DNA from: Auanema rhodensis
Lineage: Eukaryota > Nematoda > Chromadorea > Rhabditida > Rhabditidae
DNA length: 64,000 nucleotides
Direction of reading: 5' to 3'
Assembly (NCBI GenBank): GCA_964057225.1
Contig: OZ059898.1
Span: 10,602,001-10,666,000, forward strand
Of this stretch, positions 44,126-54,990 are shown in pieces. Below the pieces are notes generated by a model. The model saw nothing but the letters and a program-made list of their open reading frames with translations. It was not told the DNA's origin and searched no databases. Within the stretch, counting starts at the first letter, position 1, and the number at the start of each line of letters is the position of its first letter. The position numbers and the translations under genes are program-made.

Positions 44126-45667
44126 AGTAGAGAGCCGTGCAAAATTTACTAACCACGCCCTCAAACAGCTGTCAAAAACATACTTTTGGGGGCGTCAGCT
44201 GCTAAAAACATACTTTTGGGGCGCGTCAGCTGTCAAAAACATATTTTTGAGCGTCAGCTGTTAAAATCATATTTTGGGATCATGGTTCATGGATTTTACT
44301 TTTTTAAATTTAAAAATCATGATTTAAAGCATGATTAAAATTTTTTTTTTTTTAAATCAAATTTAAATATGCTTTTTTAAATGTATATATATAATTATAT
44401 ATTTTGAATTAATTTTTAAATATATTAAGTGAAAAAAAAAATCTAAATTTTAAATATTTAAATTATATTAAAATTTTATATTTATGAATTATATTTAAAT
44501 TATATTTAACCTTTATATATATAAATTATATTTAAATTTTAAATATATTAATTTGTTTTAAAATTTTATTACTTTATTCATTTATTATATTTATTAATTA
44601 TGTTTGTTTACTTATTTTGTTTACTTATTTTGTTTATTATGTTATAATATTGTGTTTTTTACTGTTTTTATTTTTATAGAGGTAAGGAAACTGTGCTTTA
44701 CTCATATCAGGTACACCAAATGCCTTGGGTAACGCTGATAGGGGTAAAAGCACTAATAAATAACTATCTTTAAAATATAAATGATTAAATTTTTGACAAA
44801 AAAACTAATTGTTATAATTTTTAATATCGCTTACTCATCACTGTCATCCAAGGTTATTACTTCAATAACCCTTGATGATGAGGGCCCACTGTTAAAAGTG
44901 GGTGCTGTGGGCTCACAGAGCTCGATACCACCAGCCTCGGTAAACTTTATACGTTTACTAAAAAAAAAATATGTATAAATAAATTCAAAATATTGTTAAA
45001 TTACCTAAGTTGATTGATTTCTTCATAGTCAAATCCTAGCTCTTCACATAAACGCTTATAACTAAAAAAAGAAAAAGTTTACAAACAAATAATCAAAAAG
45101 ACACAACATATTAGCAGCCATTGTACCTTGATATAATGATATGTGTTCCATTAAATTTTGGTATTTCATATCGTTTTTATCGAATTAACCTTCGATATGT
45201 GTTCCATTAAATTTTGGTATTTCATATCGTTCTTATCGAATTAACCTTCGATATGTGTTCCATTGAATTTTGGTATTTCATATCGTTCTTATCGAATTAA
45301 CTTTCGATATGTGTTCCATTGAATTACCCATAACAAGTACGGTGAACAAAACGATATACATGCAAAAATTTTATTGTTCTTTAAAATAAAAACAATACAA
45401 ACACAACACAATAAAAAATAAACAAAATAAGTAAACAAACATTATTAATAAATATAATAAATAAATAAAATTTAAAAACAAATTTATAAAAAAGGAAAAT
45501 CCATGAACCATGATCCCAAAATACGATTTTAACAGCTGACGCTCAAAATTATGTTTTTGACAGCTGACGCGCCCCAAAATTATGTTTTTAGCAGCTGACG
45601 CCCCCAAAAGTATGTTTTTGACAGCTGTTTGGGGGCGTGGTTAGTAAATTTTGCACGGCTCTCTACT
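44126..45667. mobile_element. Complete internally deleted Polinton derivative (1542 bp)
   Basis: Left terminus AGTAGAGAGCC at 44126, CAGCTG repeats, AT-rich stretch, a short POLB exonuclease piece (about 44678-44797), POLB 5' exons on the minus strand (44835-44957 and 45005-45061, 47-bp intron), 56-bp tandem repeats (45135-45345), AT-rich DNA, CAGCTG repeats and right terminus at 45667. It shares its internal deletion joint with derivative D. This is a non-autonomous, MITE-like Polinton. Confidence 0.8.
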
Positions 45668-45920
45668 GTGGTACACTCTTATTTTTAGGAAACACTAATT
45701 CAAAATGTTGGATCCCACTGAGGAAACGCAGGATTGTTGCGAAAAACAGACTTGTACACATCCGATTACAAGTACAACATTTCCAGACACTTTGTAAAAA
45801 AGAAACTTTTACAAAATGTTAACACATGTTCTAATTTTAAATGAAAATTTATTGTTCAATAAATATATTACGAAACATTTATTCTATTCTTGAACATAGT
45901 TATGAAATACATTAGCTATC
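45668..45920. other. 253-bp spacer between Polinton ends (copy 2)
   Basis: Near-exact repeat of 43873-44125 at a shift of 1795 bp (one A to G change seen in the AT-rich part). The unit spacer plus derivative is thus tandemly duplicated. Confidence 0.75.
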
Positions 45921-46765
45921 AGTAGAGAGCCGTGCAAAATTTACTAACCACGCCCTCAAACAGCTGTCAAAAACATACTTTTGGGGGCGTCAGCTGCTAA
46001 AAACATACTTTTGGGGCGCGTCAGCTGTCAAAAACATATTTTTGAGCGTCAGCTGTTAAAATCATATTTCGGGATCATGGTTCATGGATTTTACTTTTTT
46101 AAATTTAAAAATCATGATTTAAAGCATGATTAAAATTTTTTTTTTTTAAATCAAATTTAAATATGCTTTTTTAAATGTATATATATAATTATATATTTTG
46201 AATTAATTTTTAAATATATTAAGTGAAAAAAAAAATCTAAATTTTAAATATTTAAATTATATTAAAATTTTATATTTATAAATTATATTTAAATTATATT
46301 TAACCTTTATATATATAAATTATATTTAAATTTTAAATATATTAATTTGTTTTAAAATTTTATTACTTTATTCATTTATTATATTTATTAATTATGTTTG
46401 TTTACTTATTTTGTTTACTTATTTTGTTTATTATGTTATAATATTGTGTTTTTTACTGTTTTTATTTTTAAAGATCAATAAAATTTTTGCATGTATATCG
46501 TTTTGTTCACCGTACTTGTTATGGGTAATTCAATGGAACACATATCGAAAGTTAATTCGACAAGAACGATATGAAATACCAAAATTTAATGAAACACATA
46601 TAGAAGGTTAATTCGATAAGAACGATATGAAATACCAAAATTTAATGGAACACATATCGAAGGTTAATTCGATAAAAACGACATTAAATTATTATTTTTG
46701 AAATTGCGAATTGTTATTAATTATATTTATTGTAACAAGTAAAGGTTTCAAATTATAATAAAAGA
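45921..46765 (+). repeat. Polinton left end interrupted by Polinton B
   Basis: Terminus AGTAGAGAGCC at 45921, CAGCTG repeats, AT-rich DNA, 56-bp tandem repeats (about 46530-46680), then the AAGTAAAGGTTTCAAATTATA segment, cut at 46765 where Polinton B starts. The six bases 46760-46765 (AAAAGA) are the expected target duplication; the partner would lie beyond the window. Confidence 0.8.
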
Positions 46766-47575
46766 AGTAGAGAGCCGTGCAAAATTTACTAACCACGCCC
46801 CCAAACAGCTGTCAAAAACATACTTTTGGGGGCGTCAGCTGCTAAAAACATACTTTTGGGGCGCGTCAGCTGTCAAAAACATATTTTTGAGCGTCAGCTG
46901 TTAAAATCATATTTTAGGATCATGGTTCATGGATTTTCCTTTTTTAAATTTAAAAATCATGATTTAAAGCATGATTTTTTTTTTTTTTTTTAATTTTTTT
47001 TTTTTAAATCAAATTTAAATATGCTTTTTTAAATGTATATATATAATTATATATTTTCAATTATTTTTAAATATATTAAGTAAAAATAAAAATCTTAATT
47101 TTAAATATTTAAATTATATTAAAATTTTATATTTATAAATTATATTTAAATTATATTTAACCTTTATATATATAAATTATATTTAAACTTTAAATTTTAT
47201 ATATAAATTATATTTAAATTTTAAATATATAAATTTGTTTTTAAATTTTATTTATTTCTTTATTTCTTTATTATATTTATTAATAATGTTTGTTTACTTA
47301 TTTTGTTTATTTTTTATTGTATTGTGTTTGTACTATTTTATTTGTATTTTTAAAGATCAATAAAATTTTTGCATGTAGATAATTTTGTTCACCGTACTTG
47401 TTATGGGTAATTCAATGGAACACATATCGAAAGTTAATTCGATAAGAACGATATGAAATACCAAAATTCAATGGAACACATATCGAAGGTTAATTCGATA
47501 AGAACGATATGAAATACCAAAATTTAATGGAACACATATCGAAGGTTAATTCGATAAGAACGACATTAAATTATT
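46766..47575 (+). repeat. Left terminal inverted repeat of Polinton B
   Basis: Modules in order: terminus; four roughly 30-bp repeats around CAGCTG (46805-46910) with ACATACTTTTGGGG; poly-A/T and TTTAAAT-rich DNA; then three 56-bp repeats starting at 47413, 47469 and 47525. It mirrors the right-end modules of the derivatives and fragment C. Confidence 0.85.
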
Positions 47576-48227
47576 AATTTTTGAAATTACAAATTGTTAT
47601 TAATTATATTTATTCTAACAAGTAAAAGTTTCAAATTATAATAAAAGATTAGTTTTAAACTTTATTTTACTAATATAACAATACAATAACTAAATAGAGC
47701 ACACATTGAAGGTAAATACAATAAGATTAAGAAACAGTTGCGCTGACCTCAACGCCACGCATATCGATGGTTAATAAACAGTAATAACTGCACTGTGGGG
47801 GTTTAAATATAGTATAATCATTTTAACATTTCAAAAGTTTTAGTTTCGTAATATAATCATTATTAAATATTAAAGAATGAAATTTTTTTCACATATAAAA
47901 CGTTGGCAGTCATATGTTTTGTGCTACAATATGGGTGTAAAAGTATACTATGAAAAAAATATGAGCTATTAATTAAAGTTTAAAAAGCGTAAATGTTTTA
48001 CAGAGATGGCTGTTGTTTATGGCACAAACGGTAAACAATAATGTTTAAAGAGATGTAAAAACTAATTAATATGCAGATTGTTTACAGGTTCAGAGTGCGC
48101 CAACTGCTGGCAACTGTCGATAAGATGAGTATATCTGCATAAATATGCTGTAAAATCTAATTAATAAGAGAATTTCATCAGCAAACTTGATTGTAACACA
48201 ATGGGTTGTACTTTACAAAAATCTTTG
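47576..48227. other. AT-rich subterminal region of Polinton B
   Basis: No gene. Mirrors 30470-31130 of fragment C with few differences, and leads to the TATA box of the Cys-rich gene. Confidence 0.6.
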
Positions 48228-48236
48228 TATAAAAGG
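48228..48236 (+). promoter_or_regulatory. TATA box of the Cys-rich gene
   Basis: TATAAAAGG, a near-perfect TATA box about 310 bp before the ATG. A likely start site would fall near 48260. Splice-like sites downstream (TTTCAG near 48265 and a GTATGA to TTTAG intron at about 48489-48529) suggest the 5' region is spliced. Confidence 0.55.
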
Positions 48237-48545
48237 TTGGCAATTTTGCTACATTTACATTTCAGCTCTGCCAACTATCCGAGGATCCGACGTTTCACCA
48301 TCTCCTGCCACTCTTTGCCAATCGCCATAGACTGCTCCTCTCTGCAAGTTTGCCTTATATTTTAGAAAGTTGGATCTTTAGCGGAAATGAAGCGTGCTGT
48401 ACTTGCTGATGTGACACACTACACTTTACTTTAAACTAAGTCCAGAAGCACTCAACATCCACACCAGCTCCAAATTTTACAAGTTTTGGTATGAACCTTA
48501 ACTTGTATTTTTTAAATCTTTAATTTAGATTCACCAATAAAGCAG

Positions 48546-48970
48546 ATGGAGATTCTGAGAGAGAGCACTCCACCAAGGAGTGTATTAATGAGACCAATTT
48601 GTCTCTGCAAAACTTGTAGGGAATCATTGCAGGTTATAGACGAGTATCACTGTTTCAGCCTCTGTATAAAGTGTAGAGGAAGAAATGATGCGTTGGGTCT
48701 TTTGAAGGAATTTCGTCACTATAAGCCCGAAAACTTTTCTATTAATGTAAGCTTGCATATTTATTTATTTTCAATTTTATCATTTTTTAGATGCGCTCTT
48801 ATAACACCATGACGTGCAAACAATTGTTGAACAATATGGGCTATATTGTTATATATGCAGATGAGGCTACTGTAAAGACTTTTGGTTATAAGCAGAATGT
48901 ATTCTACTTTAAACTAAGTCCAGAAGCACTCAACCTGAACATGTTTATCCGCTTTGATCCTTCATTTTGA
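48546..48970 (+). CDS. Cys-rich Polinton terminal gene, two exons, copy B
   Basis: Exon 1 is 48546-48746 (67 codons), the intron is 48747-48790 (44 bp, GTAAGC...TTTTTTAG), and exon 2 is 48791-48970 (59 codons and TGA); the product is 126 residues. Cys/His pattern: C19-x-C21-x2-C24, then H35, C36-x3-C40-x2-C43, a probable zinc-binding knuckle. The rest (KQLLNNMGYIVIYADEATVK...) has a mixed alpha/beta look without a known motif. I do not recognise the family. Its place next to the TIR and opposite orientation to the integrase suggest an early or regulatory Polinton gene; that is inference. More exons may lie upstream. Confidence 0.62.
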
Positions 48971-49264
48971 CTACAACAAGCACAAATAGTACAATTGGCG
49001 TTTTATTCTTGTTTTGTTATATGGCATTTTTATATTCTCAGCCGTAACATTTTTTTTTCCAGCTCTTAAGAATATCCATCAATGGCTCATCAATTGAGGA
49101 CGAATGATCAACCAACTGGTAAGAATTTGAAAATTTGAATAGTCTACATTTTTTTTTTGCAGGTTGAATTGTTGTTTGTATTTTGCTGGTTTTTTATTGT
49201 TACATTATGCGATATATCAAATAAATCATTTATTATAATTACAATTGTTTATAACATTGAAAAA
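48971..49264. other. Intergenic segment with cryptic spliced exon (copy B)
   Basis: A possible exon at 49063-49118 is flanked by an acceptor (TTTTTTTTCCAG) and a donor (GTAAGA); the next acceptor TTTTTTGCAG ends at 49162, giving a 44-bp intron. It could be a downstream exon of the Cys-rich gene. AATAAA signals of both strands lie near 49219. Confidence 0.4.
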
Positions 49265-50302
49265 TTATACATTTAAATTTTCTGCATCTATCCATTCATT
49301 AAAGTTGTCGGGATATCCACTCCATTTTACAAATACTTGACGTTTACCGCTTCGAGTACGCTCTTTTAAAACTTTTTCTATATAGTACTTGTTACTGTTA
49401 TTAGTAGCCAAGACAAGTTCAGGTTCGTAGAATATTCCCTTTATACGTTCACCATTATAATCTACAAGTTTATACACGGTTGGGTTTCCGGTTACAACCT
49501 CATCAATTGTGAACAGCTCCATTGTATATCCAGACTCGTAGCTTTTTTCAAAAGTACGCCGATTTTTGCTTATGCAAACAGTATCACCAATTTTGAAGCG
49601 GCTTTTAACAGCTGGTGCATATTCTTCAATGAATATATTTGCTTTAACATCAATGGGCCGCATTTTTATGGAGCGGTTGTAAGATTTGTTAATTCCTTCA
49701 ACCAAATCATCTAGGATATCCATCCAACGATGATTATTCTTGTAATAGAGATATTTCATCATGCGTGTTTTTAAAGTTCTATTTGCTCGCTCCACCATTG
49801 CAGCCTTTTGTGGTGAACTTGTAGATCCGTGCAGTATGGCAAACTTTTTGAATAGTTTTTCACAATGACTATTATAAAACTCTGTGCCATTATCAGTAAT
49901 CAACTGAATTGGTATAAAATTCTTGAATAAACTTTCAAATGCACTAGCAACCTCTATACCACCTTTACATGCGTGTATAAACATCAATCATGGTCAACAT
50001 GTAAGCATAGCCGTCGTTTAATTTTTTATATTTTTGCATATCAACCAAATCTGCTTGCACTGTTAGAAATCGACCACATCCTCTAGTCTTTCTAGTCTGC
50101 ATACGCATTCTGGTTGGTTTATGCCGTGTAAAAGTTCTTGCAAAAAATCATCAACTTGTACCTTTGAAATGCCATGTTTTCGTGCTTGCGATAATAAATT
50201 CTTGGCTGATGTATATAAAGCTGGATGTTTTATATCGTAATAAATGCTCGCCAAAATATCATTTCCATAATCTAATGTAGAACCTTTTACGACCTTGGCC
50301 AT
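49265..50302 (-). pseudogene. Polinton integrase, frameshifted, copy B
   Basis: Same domains and the same two frameshifts (near 50125 and 49985) as copy A at 11925-12962; one visible amino-acid difference (WMDILDD for WIDILDD). The shared lesions mean the gene was already dead before the A/B duplication. Confidence 0.88.
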
Positions 50303-50975
50303 TCTGTGAGTCTCCTTCTTGTGGTGTGTAATATGATTCGGCGGCAGTATCAAAAGTCTTTGACCTTTTACTTTTGAGTGTACGAACCGGTGATGGTGAA
50401 TATCTAATAACAGCTTTACGATGACGAGGCGTTCTAGGTAATATAGTAGAGTCCAAGTCTGTAACAGCCGGTTCAGCTTTAGTTACAACGTCAACTGAAT
50501 CATTGTCAGCCGACTCTCTTCTAGTTTGTTTCTTGTTAGAACTAGATACGCCTTTACTGGCTAAAAACTTTGACAAGACTGAAAATCCATTGGGCTCCGT
50601 TTTTGTTTCATCCAATACAAAATCTAAAATTTTTGTAATATTCGTGTTTGGTACAGCCTCATTATTAATCACAAGTTGATTACTCTTGTTTGTGCGCACC
50701 TCTGGAAATTTCTCCCACAAATTGTTATACTTTCTTGGCAACTTGTATTCTGGCAACAGAGGTGGATCAGCATTTTCCACTTGTACTGATATGGGCGCAT
50801 CTATACTTTCTCTATAGTTTTTGAGACGAGCAATCAAGTCTTCGTATAGTTCAGCCTTTTTATAGTCGGGTATAGCTCTATTTTCTCGTAAAAGCTTGAG
50901 CTCTGCATCAAACTTGTCTATATTAATTGTTTCCTCGTCGACAGGAATTAGTCGATACTTATGGTTGAGCTTCAT
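50259..50975 (-). CDS. Polinton 238-aa protein, copy B
   Basis: Reads the same as the copy at 12919-13635; see there for motifs. Overlaps the 102-aa gene by 4 bp and the integrase start by 44 bp. Confidence 0.7.
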   Translation of the reverse strand: MKLNHKYRLIPVDEETINIDKFDAELKLLRENRAIPDYKKAELYEDLIARLKNYRESIDAPISVQVENADPPLLPEYKLPRKYNNLWEKFPEVRTNKSNQLVINNEAVPNTNITKILDFVLDETKTEPNGFSVLSKFLASKGVSSSNKKQTRRESADNDSVDVVTKAEPAVTDLDSTILPRTPRHRKAVIRYSPSPVRTLKSKRSKTFDTAAESYYTPQEGDSQNGQGRKRFYIRLWK

Positions 50976-51280
50976 GATTTAAAACCAAAATAGGCAATAC
51001 CACATGTAACTATTGTTTTCAATTGTTTGTGTGAACGCGTTGCCAATAATGATTTAGCCTTTTCCGGTGTGCGTATCAAAGCTAATTGACGTAATAATGA
51101 AGATATGGGCAAGAGGGTTTTATATTCCTTGTCAGTTAAAAGAAAATTATTATTTTTCACAATATTAAATACAATTTCAACAATAATTTCAATTTGTGCA
51201 AAAGAAAATGAGGAAACAGAACAAGGAGTTTTGGCGCAAGAAGACAAAAAGTTGAAATTTGACAAAATACGACCACTCAT
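50972..51280 (-). CDS. Small Polinton protein, 102 aa, copy B
   Basis: Reads the same as the copy at 13632-13940. Lies between the ATPase and the 238-aa gene in the same minus-strand unit. Confidence 0.6.
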   Translation of the reverse strand: MSGRILSNFNFLSSCAKTPCSVSSFSFAQIEIIVEIVFNIVKNNNFLLTDKEYKTLLPISSLLRQLALIRTPEKAKSLLATRSHKQLKTIVTCGIAYFGFKS

Positions 51281-51292
51281 TGAACAAGCACT

Positions 51293-51940
51293 TTAAACAC
51301 TAAACACATTTCTGGCAACATAAACAATAGGGTTCTCCGCTGTTATATCAGATAGTATACGCTGCTTCTCACTTGTTAAAGGATGATTGTCAATCAGTAA
51401 ATGACTATAGGGAGTAGACATTGCATCATCATACGCCTCTAGAGCATTTTTGAAACGTGGCCCAAATAATTGCTGCAGACAATTACGTATTTGTAATATA
51501 TCTGAATGACTTTTCATCAGTATTATATATGTACTATTGATTCGACTGGTCCTGTCCAGTTGAAATGCCGCTTGCACAAGATTAAACACTGCCAAATTCC
51601 AGTGATGAGCCCATACTGTAAAAATGTTGTTGAGTAATTCCTTTGCTGCTTTATTCGATGAAAAAAAGTTCATCAAATCATCCAGCACTAGTATAGTATT
51701 TACTCCCTTTTGTTCTTTTATCAAATCAGGATCAGGAGGCCCTTGAATAATTATTAAACGCTCATCATTTATTGGTACACCTGACGATGACCCACATTGA
51801 CTGAACCAGAATATTCTATCAATGGGGACGTTGAAAAACTTTTCAGTATTTTCACATATGTGCTTTATGAGGGTTGTTTTACCGCATTGGGTAGCACCTA
51901 TTACAGTTGTCTGACTGGGTAGTTTGAAGCTGAAAACCAT
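51293..51940 (-). CDS. Polinton packaging ATPase, full length, copy B1
   Basis: 215 residues from the ATG at 51938-51940, with Walker A GATQCGKT and Walker B ILVLDD intact, reading the same as copy A1. The only full-length ATPase in Polinton B. Confidence 0.92.
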   Translation of the reverse strand: MVFSFKLPSQTTVIGATQCGKTTLIKHICENTEKFFNVPIDRIFWFSQCGSSSGVPINDERLIIIQGPPDPDLIKEQKGVNTILVLDDLMNFFSSNKAAKELLNNIFTVWAHHWNLAVFNLVQAAFQLDRTSRINSTYIILMKSHSDILQIRNCLQQLFGPRFKNALEAYDDAMSTPYSHLLIDNHPLTSEKQRILSDITAENPIVYVARNVFSV

Positions 51941-52019
51941 AATCAACCACTCGTAAATGTACCTAAAATGCAAATGATTTCATTTGCAATAGTGTACACG
52001 TATCAAGTGGTGGTTTGTC

Positions 52020-53191
52020 ATGGATGATTTTTACATTACTCTTCCATCATCAGTTGACTCTGAAAAAAGTAATACATCATCAGTGTTTCTTACCAGATTA
52101 CCTGAAACACTAAGGCTACGCAATAATAGATATTGCATTGGGCTGACAGACATCATTTTTCCTTGTTCTATATTAAATGTTCAAAAAGATTTATCTTATA
52201 CACTACGTTTTTCCAATAGAAAATTTATTCTACACTTGCCTAAAGGCAACTATGCAAATGGTGATGAAATAATACGCGGAATCAATGCTGGAAGAGAATC
52301 ATTTATCGCCAACAATACAAAGCCTCTTGGAGCTGAGGAAGAAGCACGTATAAAAAGTTTAATGGATAAAGATGAAGATGTAAAAAAATGGTATAATAAT
52401 CGCCAGGCTGAGGCTAAGCTAGTGGAGGAAATGCTCGCAGACGCCACATTTCAGTTTAACAAAACATTGCAGCGCATAGAGTTTGTAACAAGCAAGCGAC
52501 TATTAATGAATGCAACGCTTGGTGATGATTTTGCATATTTTCTTGGTTTTGAAAATAAAAACATCAACGATACAATAATAGCCAGGCGTCCCATTGATTT
52601 TTCAAATAACATTAATACAATGTATATATTGGCTGGACAGTTCCTTACTCTCCAGACCTTGCCCCAACAGATTTTCATCTGTTTAGGTCAATGGAGCATA
52701 GTTTAAGGGGAGAGAACTTCAAAAATATACAGGAAGTTGAAACCTTTGTGAAAAATTTTTTTGCATCAAAAAATAAAGTTTTTTTCAGGAAAGGTATCAG
52801 AAGTTTGAGAGACAGATGGGAGAAGGTTATCGCAAAGAACGGCGAATACTAAAAATAATAAATTTTTTTCTCTCAATATGTTTTTTTGACTATTTTATGG
52901 GCTTGGGTGGGGGGGGCCGGGAATCAATGCAACCACCTAATATATTGAGATATTGTAGAATATTCCATTCTTGGTAATGTGAAAGCTAATTTACTTGCAT
53001 GTTTACCTGTACCACCTCCTACTGAATTTGGTAAAATGATTGCCAAAACATTTAATCCTATTCGTTATGTACCAATCACTAGACAAACACTCGATACCAT
53101 ACGTATTGAAATTTTAGATGAATTTGGTCGTCCTATGCAATTTAATTATGGTTCTACAGTTGTTACATTGCATGTTAAAAATATGAAATAA
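52020..53191 (+). pseudogene. Penton-like gene with mariner remnant, copy B1
   Basis: Same structure as copy A1 with the mariner remnant at 52629-52940. The codon after the remnant is TGA instead of TGT, a second lesion shared only with copy A3. Confidence 0.82.
52629..52940 (+). mobile_element. Mariner transposon remnant (copy B1)
   Basis: Same TA site, deletion and transposase tail as in fragment A. Confidence 0.88.
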
Positions 53192-53269
53192 ACGTTTTAT
53201 TCAACAGTTATACAATACCACATTTTTATTTTCGAAGGTTTAAAAGATAGTTTAGGGCAGTTTTGTTTG

Positions 53270-53734
53270 TCAATCACCTATAGCCCAAAATCTCATCAAT
53301 GCCGGAAGAAACGCCTTATCCAGTGCTGTAAGCATTCGACTGGTCCTGTCCAGTTGAAATGCCGCTTGCACAAGATTAAACACTGCCAAATTCCAGTGAT
53401 GAGCCCATACTGTAAAAATGTTGTTGAGTAATTCCTTTGCTGCTTTATTCGATGAAAAAAAGTTCATCAAATCATCCAGCACTAGTATAGTATTTACTCC
53501 ATTTTGTTCTTTTATCAAATCAGGATCAGGAGGCCCTTGAATAATTATTAAACGCTCATCATTTATTGGTACACCTGACGATGACCCACATTGACTGAAC
53601 CAGAATATTCTATCAATGGGGACGTTGAAAAACTTTTCAGTATTTTCACATATGTGCTTTATGAGGGTTGTTTTACCGCATTGGGTAGCACCTATTACAG
53701 TTGTCTGACTGGGTAGTTTGAAGCTGAAAACCAT
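53270..53734 (-). pseudogene. Packaging ATPase, truncated, copy B2
   Basis: Same 133 native residues plus a 21-residue foreign tail as copies A2 and A3-side. One difference (KEQNGVN for KEQKGVN). Confidence 0.85.
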
Positions 53735-53813
53735 AATCAACCACTCGTAAATGTACCTAAAATGCAAATGATTTCATTTGCAATAGTGTACACGTATCAA
53801 GTGGTGGTTTGTC

Positions 53814-54985
53814 ATGGATGATTTTTACATTACTCTTCCATCATCAGTTGACTCTGAAAAAAGTAATACATCATCAGTGTTTCTTACCAGATTACCTGAA
53901 ACACTAAGGCTACGCAATAATAGATATTGCATTGGGCTGACAGACATCATTTTTCCTTGTTCTATATTAAATGTTCAAAAAGATTTATCTTATACACTAC
54001 GTTTTTCCAAAAGAAAATTTATTCTACACTTGCCTAAAGGCAACTATGCAAATGGTGATGAAATAATACGCGGAATCAATGCTGGAAGAGAATCATTTAT
54101 CGTCAACAATACAAAGCCTCTTGGAGCTGAGGAAGAAGCACGTATAAAAAGTTTAATGGATAAAGATGAAGATGTAAAAAAATGGTATAATAATCGCCAG
54201 GCTGAGGCTAAGCTAGTGGAGGAAATGCTCGCAGACGCCACATTTCAGTTCAACAAAACATTGCAGCGCATAGAGTTTGTAACAAGCAAGCGACTATTAA
54301 TGAATGCAACGTTTGGTGATGATTTTGCATATTTTCTTGGTTTTGAAAATAAAAACATCAACGATACAATAATAGCCAGGCGTCCCATTGATTTTTCAAA
54401 TAACATTAATACAATGTATATATTGGCTGGACAGATCCTTACTCTCCAGACCTTGCCCCAACAGATTTTCATCTGTTTAGGGCAATGGAGCATAGTTTAA
54501 GGGGAGAGAACTTCAAAAATATACAGGAAGTTGAAACCTTTGTGAAAAATTTTTTTGCATCAAAAAATAAAGTTTTTTTCAGAAAAGGTATCAGAAGTTT
54601 GAGAGACAGATGGGAGAAGGTTATCGCAAAGAACGGCGAATACTAAAAATAATAAATTTTTTTCTCTCAATATGTTTTTTTGACTATTTTATGGGCTTGG
54701 GTGGGGGGGGCCGGGAATCAATGCAACCACCTAATATATTGTGATATTGTAGAATATTCCATTCTTGGTAATGTGAAAGCTAATTTACTTGCATGTTTAC
54801 CTGTACCACCTCCTACTGAATTTGGTAAAATGATTGCCAAAACATTTAATCCTATTCGTTATGTACCAATCACTAGACAAACACTCGATACCATACGTAT
54901 TGAAATTTTAGATGAATTTGGTCGTCCTATGCAATTTAATTATGGTTCTACAGTTGTTACATTGCATGTTAAAAATATGAAATAA
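53814..54985 (+). pseudogene. Penton-like gene with mariner remnant, copy B2
   Basis: Last tandem copy, and the one in contact with the rest of the element. It differs from the others by several missense changes (Asn to Lys in RFSKRK, Ala to Val in FIVNN, Leu to Phe in NATFGDD), so it is the most diverged and perhaps the founder copy. Mariner remnant at 54423-54734. Confidence 0.82.
54423..54734 (+). mobile_element. Mariner transposon remnant (copy B2)
   Basis: Same insertion as the other four; a few base differences (for example an A in the GGACAGATCC segment). Confidence 0.88.
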
Positions 54986-54990
54986 ACGTT

